Assembly: GCA_022606495.2 (NCBI GenBank)
Contig: JAHDVE020005739.1
Location: forward strand, 62,001-126,000
Direction of reading: 5' to 3'
Length of the DNA stretch: 64,000 bases
Origin: Halesus radiatus
Lineage: Eukaryota; Arthropoda; Insecta; Trichoptera; Limnephilidae
Shown here piece after piece: positions 35,657 to 46,036 of the stretch. Numbering within the stretch: the stretch's first letter is position 1; each line of letters opens with the position of its first letter. Below the pieces are notes generated by a model that had not been told where the DNA came from, searched no databases, and saw nothing but the letters and a program-made list of their open reading frames with translations. The position numbers and the translations under genes were made by a program.

Positions 35657-36277
35657 TTTAAAATAGAAAAGAATGTTGGATTTACGGGGAAACCGTTCAG
35701 TGACTCCTGCCGTAATTCTTACTTATTTAGAGATGTAATAGGTAAAATAAATAACTTTTTTCTTTTCAGCAGAAGATTTGAAGAAGGAAAAAAAACGTTT
35801 CTCGGCTTGTAGCCACGAACTGTTAATACTTTTTGTTCGAGTTTGTGGATTTTTTACTCTGATCTAATAAAGTCATGGGACGATTACAACATTACGACGA
35901 TTGCAATTTATTTCACGCTTGATGTGGCATTAGGTTGGAGCTTCAGGTAATAACCTTTTGGAAACGTGTTTTACATCGTAAATGGCCGTGATCTTGCCAA
36001 AAGTGTCGTAACTGTTACTTTCTCAATCGTATTTAAATTGAATCATGAATCTTTTTCAGCTTTTACTAGTAAAATTTCACCTGATTAATTAGAAATAATT
36101 TACATGTGTTATAGGTATATATCTAATTAATTCAGTACAATACTTAAAAGAGCCACTTTAATTTATAACAATATGCCAACCAGTTTCGTTATGACTGTTT
36201 TTAATGTGTATAATGTGAACTGAGCTGATCGCATATTAGTCAGCATCGTCACTACAACATTTTGCAGTAATATTAAA
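35657..36277. other. No gene recognised
   Basis: No supported feature. Confidence 0.4.
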
Positions 36278-36620
36278 GGACGAGCACCCAAATGAGGCGC
36301 TAAATGTCACTTTGCAGGTTACTAACGCAAGCAAACATAACAAATTGTTTATTTGTAAACTCTATACGGGTAGTTGAGAAAATGTCTAAGGTTTCCAATG
36401 AATATACATACCAAAATGTCTGAAATTATGTGCAATTTGAATACCAGTAAAGGCATTTTGGAGTGTTTTGCCTAAAATTTCGGTACGTATTTCATATAGA
36501 ACTTAAAAGCTTACAGTCTAAGAACGTTTGTCATTGGAAACCTTATACATTTTTATATCTACCCGGGTAGAATTTGTAGATAAATAATTCGTAGTATTTC
36601 TTACGTCAGCAGATTAGAAA
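36278..36620. repeat. Foldback repeat family E, copy 2
   Basis: Left: cgagcacccaaatg, ttgcaggttactaacgcaag, ctatacgggtagttgag. Right: gtcattggaaaccttataca, ctacccgggtagaatttgta, gtagtatttcttacgtcagc. The two sides are inverted copies. Homologous to 1803-2230 and 59050-59440. Confidence 0.65.
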
Positions 36621-37071
36621 GTGTGTATTTTTTTAGAGCCTCCAGATATAACATTTTTTTAAAGTAGATATATATATGACGGCTATCTAAAAACATGGGG
36701 GTATGTTTTAAAAATTGGTGACATGTCTTCATAATGTTATAATGTATCTTTAAAGACGAAAAAAGTTGTTAGGTTAACATTTTTTTATATCTGAATGTTT
36801 GTTTCTAATAACATATTGACTAGTTAACTCACCAGTTAGAGTGGATTTCCTGAATCTTTTGTTTGATGAAACACAGCACAATAAGTCAACAAACATGCAG
36901 AAAACTTCAAAAACACGCCGCACCAGTAATCATTGACACAATTCAAGGCTAATCACAACAAATTACACAAAAATGTAGTAAAACTTCACAAAACAAAACA
37001 CAAAAAACCACGAGAGTTGGCTGTACTGTAACCGATTGAAAAATGTTCACAATGATATAAAATAAAGACTA
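36621..37071. other. No gene recognised
   Basis: AC-rich, repetitive-looking patch at 36880-37015 (repeated caca/aaac strings) without a defined unit. Confidence 0.35.
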
Positions 37072-37310
37072 GCTCCCACTGAAAAGTTTCAAACTTAGAA
37101 CCAATAACCATAGAATAATAATTTCGAATAGTCAAATGTTTCTGAATAAACCTATTTTACAAGAAAATTTTAAATTTGGAACCAATTAAAATCCATAGGC
37201 GAGGAAACCAACTGTTACATAATAATGATCGCTTTCCTACTGAAAAGTTGTAAATTTGGTAAAAATAACCATAGACAAATTATTTTAAATAGCCAACTGT
37301 TGCTTATGGT
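37072..37310 (+). repeat. Three degenerate ~80-bp tandem units
   Basis: The motif gaaaagttt-aaa-tt-g-a-cc-at...ccatag recurs at about 37081, 37163 and 37241 (spacings 82 and 78). Each is followed by a-taat---gaatagccaa-tgtt. Non-coding. Confidence 0.65.
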
Positions 37311-37724
37311 AGGTACCGAACCCGGCTGTTCCCGCCACCCTCTAAACCGCACTGAGCAGTGGTGCCAACCCGAACTAACGAATAATATTATAGGAAGGAA
37401 GTTCCCGTATGACTGAGCGCGATTGTCGGTTATAAAATAGCGACGTGTGATTGGCCAGCGGTACTCAAGTCACCCGAACACCCTCTAATTAGCTATGAAA
37501 TTTTTAAGGTAGGGGGAATATTTTATGCGGTTTTATCAGGTTGGGGATCTTTAATATTAGTAAAAATTGTTAACAAAAGGGGCAGTTGATTGGATGAATT
37601 CGTATTCCCTAATTTGATCATGCACCTTTAGAAAACTGAGAGTGAAACTTTAGACTATAATTTGTGAAATCAGACGGTTGTATTTCTTTAATGGAATTAT
37701 ACGAATTGGTAGCAGACTAACCTG

Positions 37725-37795
37725 AAGATCCCCATAACAAAGTGAAACCGGTCTGGTCCCAAATAAATTTAACAGTTAAATAAAGCAATAATTTT
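37725..37795 (+). repeat. Hairpin/GAAAC/AATAAA module
   Basis: cctgaagatccccataac, agtgaaaccggtctggtc, ccaaataaattt, then a T-rich tail. Same layout as modules near 3774, 25550 and 38745. Confidence 0.5.
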
Positions 37796-38565
37796 ATTTT
37801 AAAAATAACTTTTTTTAATAAAGTTGGTGCTCGGTTAAATTTCTTTGTCACTAAAACCATCGTTGAATGATTAAAAAAAATAGTACTAATTAGAATCGTT
37901 AAACTCAGTTAAGCCTCATTTGTCAGAAATAAGATTTAACATTTTTTTAGCGTTTTCTGGATTTAATAACAAAAAATACTAGTATTAAATACATATTTTA
38001 ATTTTTTTATTTAAAATAACTCAAATTTAATAATATTATTAGTTAAACCCGCAGGACCATAATAATAATAATAAAAAAAAACTAAAAAAAACTGAAATAC
38101 TTATAGAAATTAATAAGAACATTATTAAATTTGAATTATTGTGTTTCTCTTAGGTAACACCAATGTCCACAAAATACAATCATTTTATTTCCGACCGGAT
38201 TTAATAAATAAAAATCTGGGCCTTTCGATTGGTCTGCCCTGCCAGCAGGTGAGGGGCTCCGAGAGGCAGGGGTGTCCATCACAGGTGACGCTCTGAATAA
38301 AACAAATAGCCTAGCTATACAACACAGTGCATGCACCGCCCATTGTCATTCTAGCCGTGCTTCCACTAACTGGTGAAATTCTATACATGTTTATAAATAT
38401 TCAATGCGTAGCGTGAACGTGGTTAGGTTTGTTACTCAGTTTCAGTAAAGGCATAAATACTGCAGGAATCCCAAAAGAATTACAAAAAAAAGTTTTTAAA
38501 CACCAAAAATATATTCCATTTAAATATTGTTTTAATAAACTTTGTTATCACGTGTAAATATCGGC

Positions 38566-38578
38566 GGGGGGGGGGGGG
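38566..38578 (+). repeat. Poly-G run (13)
   Basis: Thirteen consecutive G in AT-rich DNA, the second such run after 20549-20563. Confidence 0.9.
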
Positions 38579-38744
38579 TCCAGTAATAACTACAATACAG
38601 CGAAATATTTTCATAATAGTATTCAGACCCATATTTAAAGTTAAATTGTAATAACTCTTCGGATTTTTATATTGGTAAAACAGCACACAATACCTTAAAT
38701 GTTTAAATAGCCATGGTTCTCGGAATTCTACCCCGTTTTAAATT

Positions 38745-38815
38745 TAACCCTGATAAAGCTTGAGATAAGCGAAACCGGTTGGTGTTAATAAAATATTGGT
38801 TTTATTTAATAAATA
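38745..38815 (+). repeat. Hairpin/GAAAC/AATAAA module
   Basis: ccctgataa, a perfect hairpin gctt-gagat-aagc, then gaaaccggttggtgttaata and aaatattggttttattta. See the other modules near 3774, 25550 and 37725. Confidence 0.5.
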
Positions 38816-39440
38816 TGTCAAACCAGAAAGTAAATGATTTCTATGAAAAAAAATATTTTTTTTACAAGCCAGGAGAAAATTGAATAAAAAGACAGTGACT
38901 GTAAAAATGGTAATAAATAGACACCTAAAAAAACGCGTAATTCGCCAGTTTAACGAAAATAACGCGAAATTTTCGCTTTCGTATTCACTCGATTTTCTGG
39001 TATTTTATAATAAGAAAGCAAGATTCTAAATATTTCTAAGTCAGTGGTTTTGACAAGCTGGAATAGCCATAAAATGGAACGCATCTAACCTCACGGTGCA
39101 ACGCTGCAAATTTTTATTCATTATTCGATTTAGTGAAAACAATAATAATCACAACAAAATTAAAAAAAAAAACAACGTATGAAAAACGGCCTCTTTTTGC
39201 TACAAAATACCAAAAAAAGTTAACATAATATCACTGTTGTTGCAAAACATTGCTTTGGCAGAAAAAATAACGAGATTGTAGCAAAAATAACGCGAATCTT
39301 GCCAAAAAATAACGCGAAATTTTCAGGTAATAAATGTTCACACGATGACAGTAAAGTCACAGTGTACGGAATATTAACACAGGGAAGAAAGTTACTTTCA
39401 CGGTTGCGTGTTCTTTCGATAATCCAATGAATTAAAACAC
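38816..39440. other. No gene recognised
   Basis: Contains several short repeats of a-aataacgcgaa (38950-39325), loosely spaced, with no fixed period. Confidence 0.35.
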
Positions 39441-39699
39441 CTAATTATTTTATTTTTATAAACAATAATTATTAGCCTGAAACACTCATCCAAATTGAAA
39501 AAACCTTCCGAGAAAAGATGTCGCCGACAGGACTCGAACCTGCACCCTTCTGATTGCCGGTCAGATGCGCTACCGTTGAGCTACGTCGGCTTATCGCAAA
39601 TGAGTGTTTCAGGCTAATAATTATTGTTTATAAAAATAATTGTTACCCTTTGCGCTATGCACAAAAATCTTGTCGTAAAAACTTTAGTTTATCAATTAA
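39441..39699. mobile_element. tRNA-containing foldback family C, copy 4 (both arms)
   Basis: The left arm (ctaattattttatttttata, aacaataattattagcctga, aacactcatccaaattg) is inverted on the right (atgagtgtttcaggctaata, attattgtttataaaaataa). The right arm runs on to ttgttaccctttgcgc, cacaaaaatcttgtc and actttagtttatcaattaa. The two arms flank a tRNA-like core, which makes this the most complete member. Confidence 0.8.
39520..39590 (-). pseudogene. tRNA-like core of family C copy 4
   Basis: 71 nt on the minus strand. The A box region is tagctcaacggtagcgc and the B box ggttcgagtcc. The anticodon stem is a perfect five pairs (tctga/tcaga) around loop ccggcaa, and the T stem pairs. The acceptor pairs at about five of seven positions. 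Position 33 is C, as in the copy at 10356, so this is a tRNA-derived module rather than a working tRNA gene. Confidence 0.7.
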
Positions 39700-40694
39700 T
39701 AACTAATTATTTTATTTAAAAATTGTTTCAAAACCATTTAATATTTTGACCTGATGGTTAATATGAAAAAAAAAACACTATACAATTTTCTTATCTTATA
39801 AAAGTCAAAGAAAAAAATAATCAAATATATCATAATAATACTAGCTCGTAAGAAATTATTCAAGAATTTTGAAGATTCTGTTTTTAAGGGCATTCGAAAC
39901 ATGAATATAAATTTACGCGCTCCCAGATGGCGATAAGTTTAACGTTTTAGAAAGAAAAAGAAAAAAAACACACTAATTAGCACGTAATGCTTTTAAATAT
40001 TGTGATGAATTATTTGTTGGCAATTGTGCATGCGAAATGTGAAATGGAATATATTGTTATTGTAGGTAAAGCTCAATTTCCTCCAAGAAACTTATAAAAA
40101 TTCTGTCTGTGTTACAATAAAATATTGTGTTTTTATACTCGTTTCTTGCATAAAATCAGCTATATACCCACGGCCACAATTTTTCTCAATATTTAAAAGC
40201 ATTACGTGCTAAAATTGTTTTTTTTTCTAAAATATTAAAATTAATGTCATCTTAGTCAACAAACCGCTCCGTTCCACGTTCACATTCTGCATGAAATGAC
40301 CGAGACTTAGCATAGTGTTATATTTCTATAAAGAAAGAGCTGTTGTTTAAAACAAAAAACAAACATTACTTTTTCGTTGAAATGTTCACACAAAAAATGT
40401 TTAAAAAATACTATTAGGTGTTTTTAAGCATCTTCCAAATGCGGAAGATAGATCATTAGCGCTCATTCAGAATAGAAACGTTATCTGACAGGATTTAACA
40501 AATTTTAGTAAGGTAACTCTCGACCACTCACTTACCAAATCCTTTCACTTCCTTCTGCCAAACAATAATAATTCTTTGAGGATTTCATAGTCCCTCTGGT
40601 TCCAGCCAGTGGGATTTGGTCAAATTCATTGACGTTGGAACTTCCAAGATTTTCTGAACTCAGTTGAACTCAAAATGTTTATTACAATACTTGC
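39700..40694. other. No gene recognised
   Basis: A gcacgtaatgcttttaaata segment (39979) and an inverted aaaagcattacgtgc (40195) form a ~220 bp inverted-repeat unit. Otherwise no feature. Confidence 0.4.
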
Positions 40695-41187
40695 TTAGTA
40701 CCCGGCCTTTCTCGGAATTTTTTTGTTTTTTAATAAAGTTGTGAATTCTTGCTTGTCGTTTGGGTGCCATAGTCGATTTGACAGATAAAGTATTGCATTG
40801 TGAAAACTATTACTATCTCCAAACAAAGAAAACATTAATTTTAAAATTTTATTTCATTCAAAAATTTATTCTTAAGCACCTATTTGTGTTTTCCATTTTG
40901 CCAATGTTCTACCCAAACAAACCTTCTTTTAAATAAATAATCTGTACCTAACCAGAGCGGTATATCTATGGGCTAACCTCAATACATCATGGCGTGTTCA
41001 ATGTTTTTCATACTAATTTTAAAACGTTATAGCAACAGTTTTACATATTGGATTTTATTTAAACTACTTTTTACACCTTCCCGGCACTAATAGGAACAAA
41101 CTGTGCTAATTTCAGCGAAACCGGTCCAGTAATTTTTGGGAAAATCGTGGACAGATAGAGATATAAACATTCACATTTATAGATAGA
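40695..41187 (-). mobile_element. Non-autonomous Helitron, copy D2
   Basis: Minus strand: 5' end tctatctataaatgtgaatg at 41187. The 3' hairpin ccgagaaaggccggg is followed by tactaa (CTAA at 40695-40698). The interior is colinear with 12198-12730 and 56190-56708. No protein is encoded. Confidence 0.75.
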
Positions 41188-41795
41188 GATTACAAATTGA
41201 TTTGTTTTCATTTTTGCATAGAATTAGTTTGTACTTGTATCAGATTCTATTATAAATTTATGAAATGAACCATTACATTTTGAACAATAAATAATTATTA
41301 CTCAACGATATTAATTGTCCTGTAAACCTTAAAATGCATTCTCCGATAAATAGTAACGCCTGATTTGTTTTACACCAACCATAATTTTTACCGGAAGTGC
41401 GGATTCCTAACGGAATCGATTAATAAACAGTTAGTTTCTACACTTTCCGTTTCCTGCGTCTCAATAATAGATTTTTTTTATTACACTGGTTTGCAGTTAG
41501 CAAATACAAAATGCGTAGATATTATAAATTTTTACGGTTTCTCTTGGGATATTTTATTACAGTTTAAACGCCTTCACTAAAACCCCGCTGTGGAAATGAT
41601 CACTTTATTTTTATTATTCATTATATAATATTACATTATAACCTTTTTATACTATTCGTATTTCAATAAATAGTTTCACACATATTTCTAAAATCTAAAT
41701 ACTTTCCTTTCCCCCACTGCCACAAGCAAAAACAACGCGTTACTTTGAGGTTGTTATTTGCATATTATCACCTTAATTAATAATTTACTTAAGTC
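41188..41795. other. No gene recognised
   Basis: A 71-codon AT-rich ORF (41365-41580) has no motif and is not supported. Confidence 0.4.
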
Positions 41796-41799
41796 CATT

Positions 41800-42060
41800 T
41801 TTTCACTTTAACAATGCTACATTTTTGCATTTTTTTAAATACATATTACTACGAAAACCTCATATCAATATGACAATAATTATAGGTTACCAAAAAAAAA
41901 TCGTATCAAGTAAAAAAATTATAAGAATAAATAAATTATAAATTAGAATTTCAAGTTATTAGCTTTAAAAAATATATATGTTAGGATAACGTAGCTACGA
42001 TTTATTTGCGTTTCATAACTTTTTTGCTTGAATCATAGAATTCTTCATACTTTAGTAGAA
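41800..42060 (+). repeat. Dispersed repeat family M, copy 1
   Basis: Shares ttactacgaaaacctcat, atgacaataat, and the closing tagaattcttcatactttag with 59490-59770, in the same order and spacing. Non-coding. Confidence 0.55.
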
Positions 42061-42111
42061 AACAGTTCAAAATTGTACCATAACTATTTTGTATCTGTAA
42101 CAAAAAAAAAA

Positions 42112-42766
42112 TTAATCATTGAAGAAGATAATATTAACACATCCCAAATGAACCACGAAACCGAAAAACAACAGAAATTAAAAAGTTTTCAGTCGCATCT
42201 GGGACTCGAACCCAGGACCTGTACCTATCCGGGGTAACCGCTTAACCAACTTAGCTAATGAGACCAGTTCAATTTACGTCATTTACACCGATATCATACT
42301 TCATGTTCAAGATTTGTTAATAGTATCCTCCATTTTTTAAAATCCTAATAACTTATTGAAGTTTGTAAACCCCATTGTAATATTTTAATGTTTGAATATT
42401 TCTTTCCAGACTTGTAAAATAAGTCAATAGATGTCTCATATAAATAAAAATCGGGTAGGTATATCCGAGACTCTATCCAGATTACAATTGAGTTCTGGAT
42501 GAAACTTTGCAATCATCATAAGGATAGCAGCCAAGAATATGGGATTTAAAAAAATGGAGGATAATATTAACAAATCTTGAACATATCGGTGTAAATGGCG
42601 TAAATTGAACTGGTCTCGAGGTCCTGGGTTCGAGTCCCAGATGCGACTGAAATCTTTTTAATTTCTGTTGTTTTTTTCGGTTTCGTGGTTCATTTGGGAT
42701 GTGTTAATATTATCTTCTTCAATGATTAAAATATTTCAATGAGGTTTACAAACTTCAATAAGTTTC
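42112..42766. mobile_element. Large tRNA-containing foldback, family B copy 4
   Basis: A ~650 bp hairpin. The outer left arm 42112-42225 (attaatcattgaagaagata ... accacgaaaccgaaaaacaa ... gtcgcatctgggactcgaac) is inverted at 42618-42735. The inner left arm 42261-42345 (gagaccagttcaatttacg ... ttcaagatttgttaatag) is inverted at 42540-42617. The left arm keeps a full minus-strand tRNA-like module (ttagctaatgag side, B box as gggactcgaaccc). The right arm keeps only the B-box half. The loop (about 42390-42530) contains further family-B end sequence (taacttattgaagtttgtaa at 42349). Confidence 0.85.
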
Positions 42767-43019
42767 AAAAGTGGCTAAAATAGACTTTTGTGGTTTGTGA
42801 CATGATTGTATTTGTTTTTAACGGTTCTCCATACTTGTGACCAAATTCTTGTAAAAGCATTTGCTTTAAGGTTCAATCAAAGCCTGATTTGGGAAAATGT
42901 GAAGTTAATCAGTATAATGCTGTTATTTAATCAAATCATAAAAAGTATCTGTAAATATGAACTCAAAAATTGAACACGGAATTCAACAGAAAAATATTTT
43001 TTGGTAGGAGATGTATGAT

Positions 43020-43398
43020 CATGTGAAAAATGTTGAGATTCGTAAAGAATGCAAAGCTGATGTAAGCGTAGTGAGCAAGATTACGAAAGGGACGCTTAGA
43101 TAGTTTGGGCATATAGAGCGAATGAACGAAGAGAGGAGTGTAAGGAGAATATATGACGCGAATGTGAATGGAAGAAGAACTTGGGGACGTCCGAGGGAGA
43201 CATGGCACGATCAAGTGAATCAAATACTTAAGTCGGGCCGTGTTAGAAGTCGGAATAACAGAAGAGAACGTATGAGACTTTCTATGAAAGTAAATAAAGC
43301 AAGAAGTGTATGCCAAGATCGAGTTGTTTGGCAGTTCGTCCTCTCTGCCCACCCCTGCGAGGAAACGGCGTGATGGTTAGTTGGTTAGTTAGTTAGAG
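43020..43398 (+). pseudogene. C-terminal tail and 3' end of an RTE-like non-LTR retrotransposon
   Basis: The frame reads VRIRKEC-like sequence then TKGTLR, a stop, FGHIERMNEERSVRRIYDAN, VNGRRTWGRPRETWHDQVNQ, then RNNRRERMRLSMKV and DRVVWQFVLSAHPCEETA before TGA at 43371. GH(I/V)ERM, G(R/K)R-x-(R/W)GRPR-x-x-W and the closing DR-x-W-x-x-(V/F)VSA-P are the usual tail of RTE-type ORF2 proteins. One in-frame stop lies just before FGHIERM. The 3' UTR is tiny and ends in a tta-g repeat (ggttagttggttagttagtt), typical of RTE 3' ends. Endonuclease and RT are missing, so this is a 5'-truncated insertion. The 129-codon minus-strand ORF over it is a shadow. Confidence 0.85.
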
Positions 43399-44015
43399 AG
43401 CTGTATTTTAATTTTAATTAAAAATTCCTCCATCTTATTCCAATAATATTATATGAGGTATCCGAGATACCGGCATGGTCGACGGCAAAGACACGAACCT
43501 TGAAGTATTTAGTCATGAAAAATTTGTCAATATTTTTGACGCCATCTAGCAAACACATCTGAAACCAATAAGAAAGCAGCCTTTTCAGCAAATGCGTGGC
43601 TTGTTCTACCGGTACGGTAGACAAAGCTTATACATTCAGAGTGTAGATGGCAGTCATGTGCTGTGGAGTGGGTTAGATAAATTTTGAAATAATTTCATTG
43701 TCTACATATGGTATATGTTAGCCCGTATTCTGGAAAACCGACAACGAGGAAATATGAATATATAATATATAAAATGTGGGTACCTAAATATGTCATGTTT
43801 TTACACGACGTAAAAAGGTCAACGCATTTATTTTAGTCCGTGAGTGTTGGAAAACTCTGTTAAAAAAATCTTTTTGTTTGCGTTTTTGTTTTTATTTATT
43901 TATTAAACTGCATTAATGAACCCATTTACACACTGTCGTAACAAAAACGAGTTGGCTACTCAACTAAAGTGATTCACACAAATTGTTGGTAGATATACTT
44001 AAAATAAAATAAAAG
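43399..44015. other. Intron-side sequence of the exon at 44022-44158
   Basis: No coding sequence recognised. If the exon call is right, this is the first part of its intron. Confidence 0.4.
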
Positions 44016-44021
44016 TCTTAC

Positions 44022-44158
44022 CTCGACCATCCCAATCCATTGACCAGCAGGTAGCAGACTCCTGACACCACCCCCGCCAGCACCCCCACCCCCAGTCCCG
44101 CGCCAACCAGCAGCGGCAGGGTCTCCCCTGTCATCCTCAGCACCGTGTCACCTCTCAT
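44022..44158 (-). CDS. First coding exon of an unidentified membrane protein gene
   Basis: On the minus strand the ATG at 44158 is preceded directly by an in-frame TAG, so the start is well fixed. The frame stays open for 45 codons and two bases, ending TCG AG at a strong donor (AG|GTAAGA, donor GT at 44021-44020). The peptide begins MRGDTVLRMTGETLP and continues into a glycine- and valine-rich hydrophobic stretch (LLVGAGLGVGVLAGVVSGVC, then YLLVNGLGWS). That stretch spans about residues 15-40 and is long enough for one membrane crossing or an uncleaved anchor. GC content is far above the surroundings, with G/C in nearly every third position. The 5' side is C-rich on the plus strand (44159-44225) and may be 5' UTR. 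I do not recognise the family. The next exon would lie below 44000. The minus-strand ORF at 14102-14350 is the only other candidate coding block in that direction. Confidence 0.65.
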
Positions 44159-44305
44159 CTACACCACCTCACCCCTACACCCCTTCTGCGATCCGGGAGC
44201 CCGGGCTTCTGACTGGGGACGTCAGGACGATTAGGCAGATCATCTATAATCTATACAGTTTCTGGCATAAGTTAGAGATAATTTGATGCAACGTTTTGCT
44301 TCAGG

Positions 44306-44570
44306 TTTGATTGACTGTCTATTGTAGTTGATGCAACCTTTGATTATATGTTTCTTGTTGTTTGTGTAAACTTTATTTGACTGTCTCTCGTTGTTTCCGT
44401 AGATTTAGTTGGACTGCATTCTGTAGCTTGCATAGGCTGTGATTAATCGTATCTTGGAACTTGTTCAAGCTTTGACTGGCTGTCTTGTTATTTGTTCAAG
44501 CGTTGATTGACTGTCTCTCGTAGCTTGTGCACGCTTTAGTGGCCTTTCTCTTCTGACAGATATACTAAGC
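44306..44570 (+). repeat. Degenerate 33-bp minisatellite upstream of the GC-rich exon
   Basis: About eight units begin near 44306, 44339, 44372, 44405, 44438, 44471 (31 bp), 44502 and 44535. The consensus is close to tttgattgactgtctctcgt followed by agcttgttcaagc. Weaker copies with ttgac/cacttgt cores continue to about 44960. The array starts ~150 bp upstream of the ATG at 44158 for a minus-strand gene, so it sits in the expected promoter region. Confidence 0.7.
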
Positions 44571-45331
44571 TTTTAGACCTATGGTATCAAGCTTTGATTG
44601 AATTTCTCCGGAGAAAGACAAACCGATCTAGTAGTTAAACGAATATTTGACACTTAATGTATAAAGTTTGTTTTATTATCACTGGAAGTTTGTATTAACC
44701 TGTTATCATAATAAATAATATGCCATTTCTACCGAGTTTAAACAATCTTTGATTATAATCGATTTTTATATCACAAAATAACACCGGCGTCCAACTTGGG
44801 AAGCTTTGATTAACGGTCACTTGTCACTTGTAACATGTTTTGATGGGTTGACACTTGCATTTCACACAAAACATTGACAGAGAAAATGTCACTGGTAACT
44901 TGTTTCAAACGTTGACATGCCGCCACTGGCGTGTTGATTCAGGCTTTGTCACTTGTCTGATGCACAACTCAGCGGAAGCATTGGAGGAAGTTGAAAGGCC
45001 TGAAACAATAAAACGATGTTATAATTAAAAGAAATCATTCATAATTTTCATTGGAATTTTATCAGCGTTCTTACAATGGTACCCAAACGAAATTTAATAA
45101 AAGACGTTATGATTGAATTTTTTTATAATCATAATGCCTTTTAATAGAGTTTTTTGTGTTAATTACTTTACCAAACTGTTTTAAGTAGCCTGTCGGCTGA
45201 AGTACAGAGGAAAAGATAATAAATGGGTCACAAAATGGAGAAATGTAGACGTCAATACTATAATCGAATGAATAATATTACATTAATTACACACGTAACA
45301 GCATCCCGTATTAAATTACACATGTTTTCAT

Positions 45332-46028
45332 CAGTGGCGGTTCGTGGCCTATCTCATTGGGGGTTCAATCGGAGATTGAAGAATCGGAGATCGAATTGAG
45401 ATTGAAAAAGAGGGAGAAAAAAATTCTCATCTATGAATCCTACGCCGGTCTTTTCCGTAGTTATTATATATTTTCCTCAAGATCTAAAGCAATTTCATCA
45501 TAATTACCTGGCAACAAGATACATTTTGACAATTCATTAAAGCGTCTGTGGCAAATAAATATAATAGCGTGGGTTATAAAACAATAATGTTTTACATACT
45601 AAAAAATCACAACTTTGGCAAGAAACTGATCGTTTTATATAAAAAAAGTAGCATTCGTATTAATTATCTTATTTTAATAGCAACTTAAAACACGAAAATC
45701 ACAGAATTTTTGTTTATTTGATTCTTGCAAAATATTATTCCATACAAAATTGGTATTAACAAATGCCATAGTCGGGCAGCTAACAGATTTCTAAGGTTTG
45801 CACGCTCCCATGGTTTGCCGCTGAGTAAGTTTTTGTATGTACTATTTCTTAGAACGGAAAGTTTCATGTGCTGAATTCATACAGCACGTACGGGATTCAT
45901 TTCTTACTCTGGCAGTATTAATACGGACGGGGATATTTTAAATACGAAATTTGAATAGCTCGCTGTTTGAAGTGTGGTAAAATTATAATACAAGAATGTC
46001 TTATTATCTTTAGAGTAAACCGCCACTG
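45332..46028. mobile_element. Non-autonomous hAT element with intact target duplication
   Basis: Ends cagtggcggttcgtgg and agtaaaccgccactg (11-bp perfect TIR cagtggcggtt). The 8-bp flanks are identical: gttttcat at 45324-45331 and at 46029-46036. The interior (697 bp) is AT-rich and contains no transposase. An inner 60-codon ORF has no motif. The TIR begins cagtggcggctcgt-like, as does the terminus at 1834. Confidence 0.9.
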
Positions 46029-46036
46029 GTTTTCAT

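Noticed and set aside
42963..43352. 129-codon minus-strand ORF
   Set aside because: Shadow of the RTE-like tail on the plus strand.
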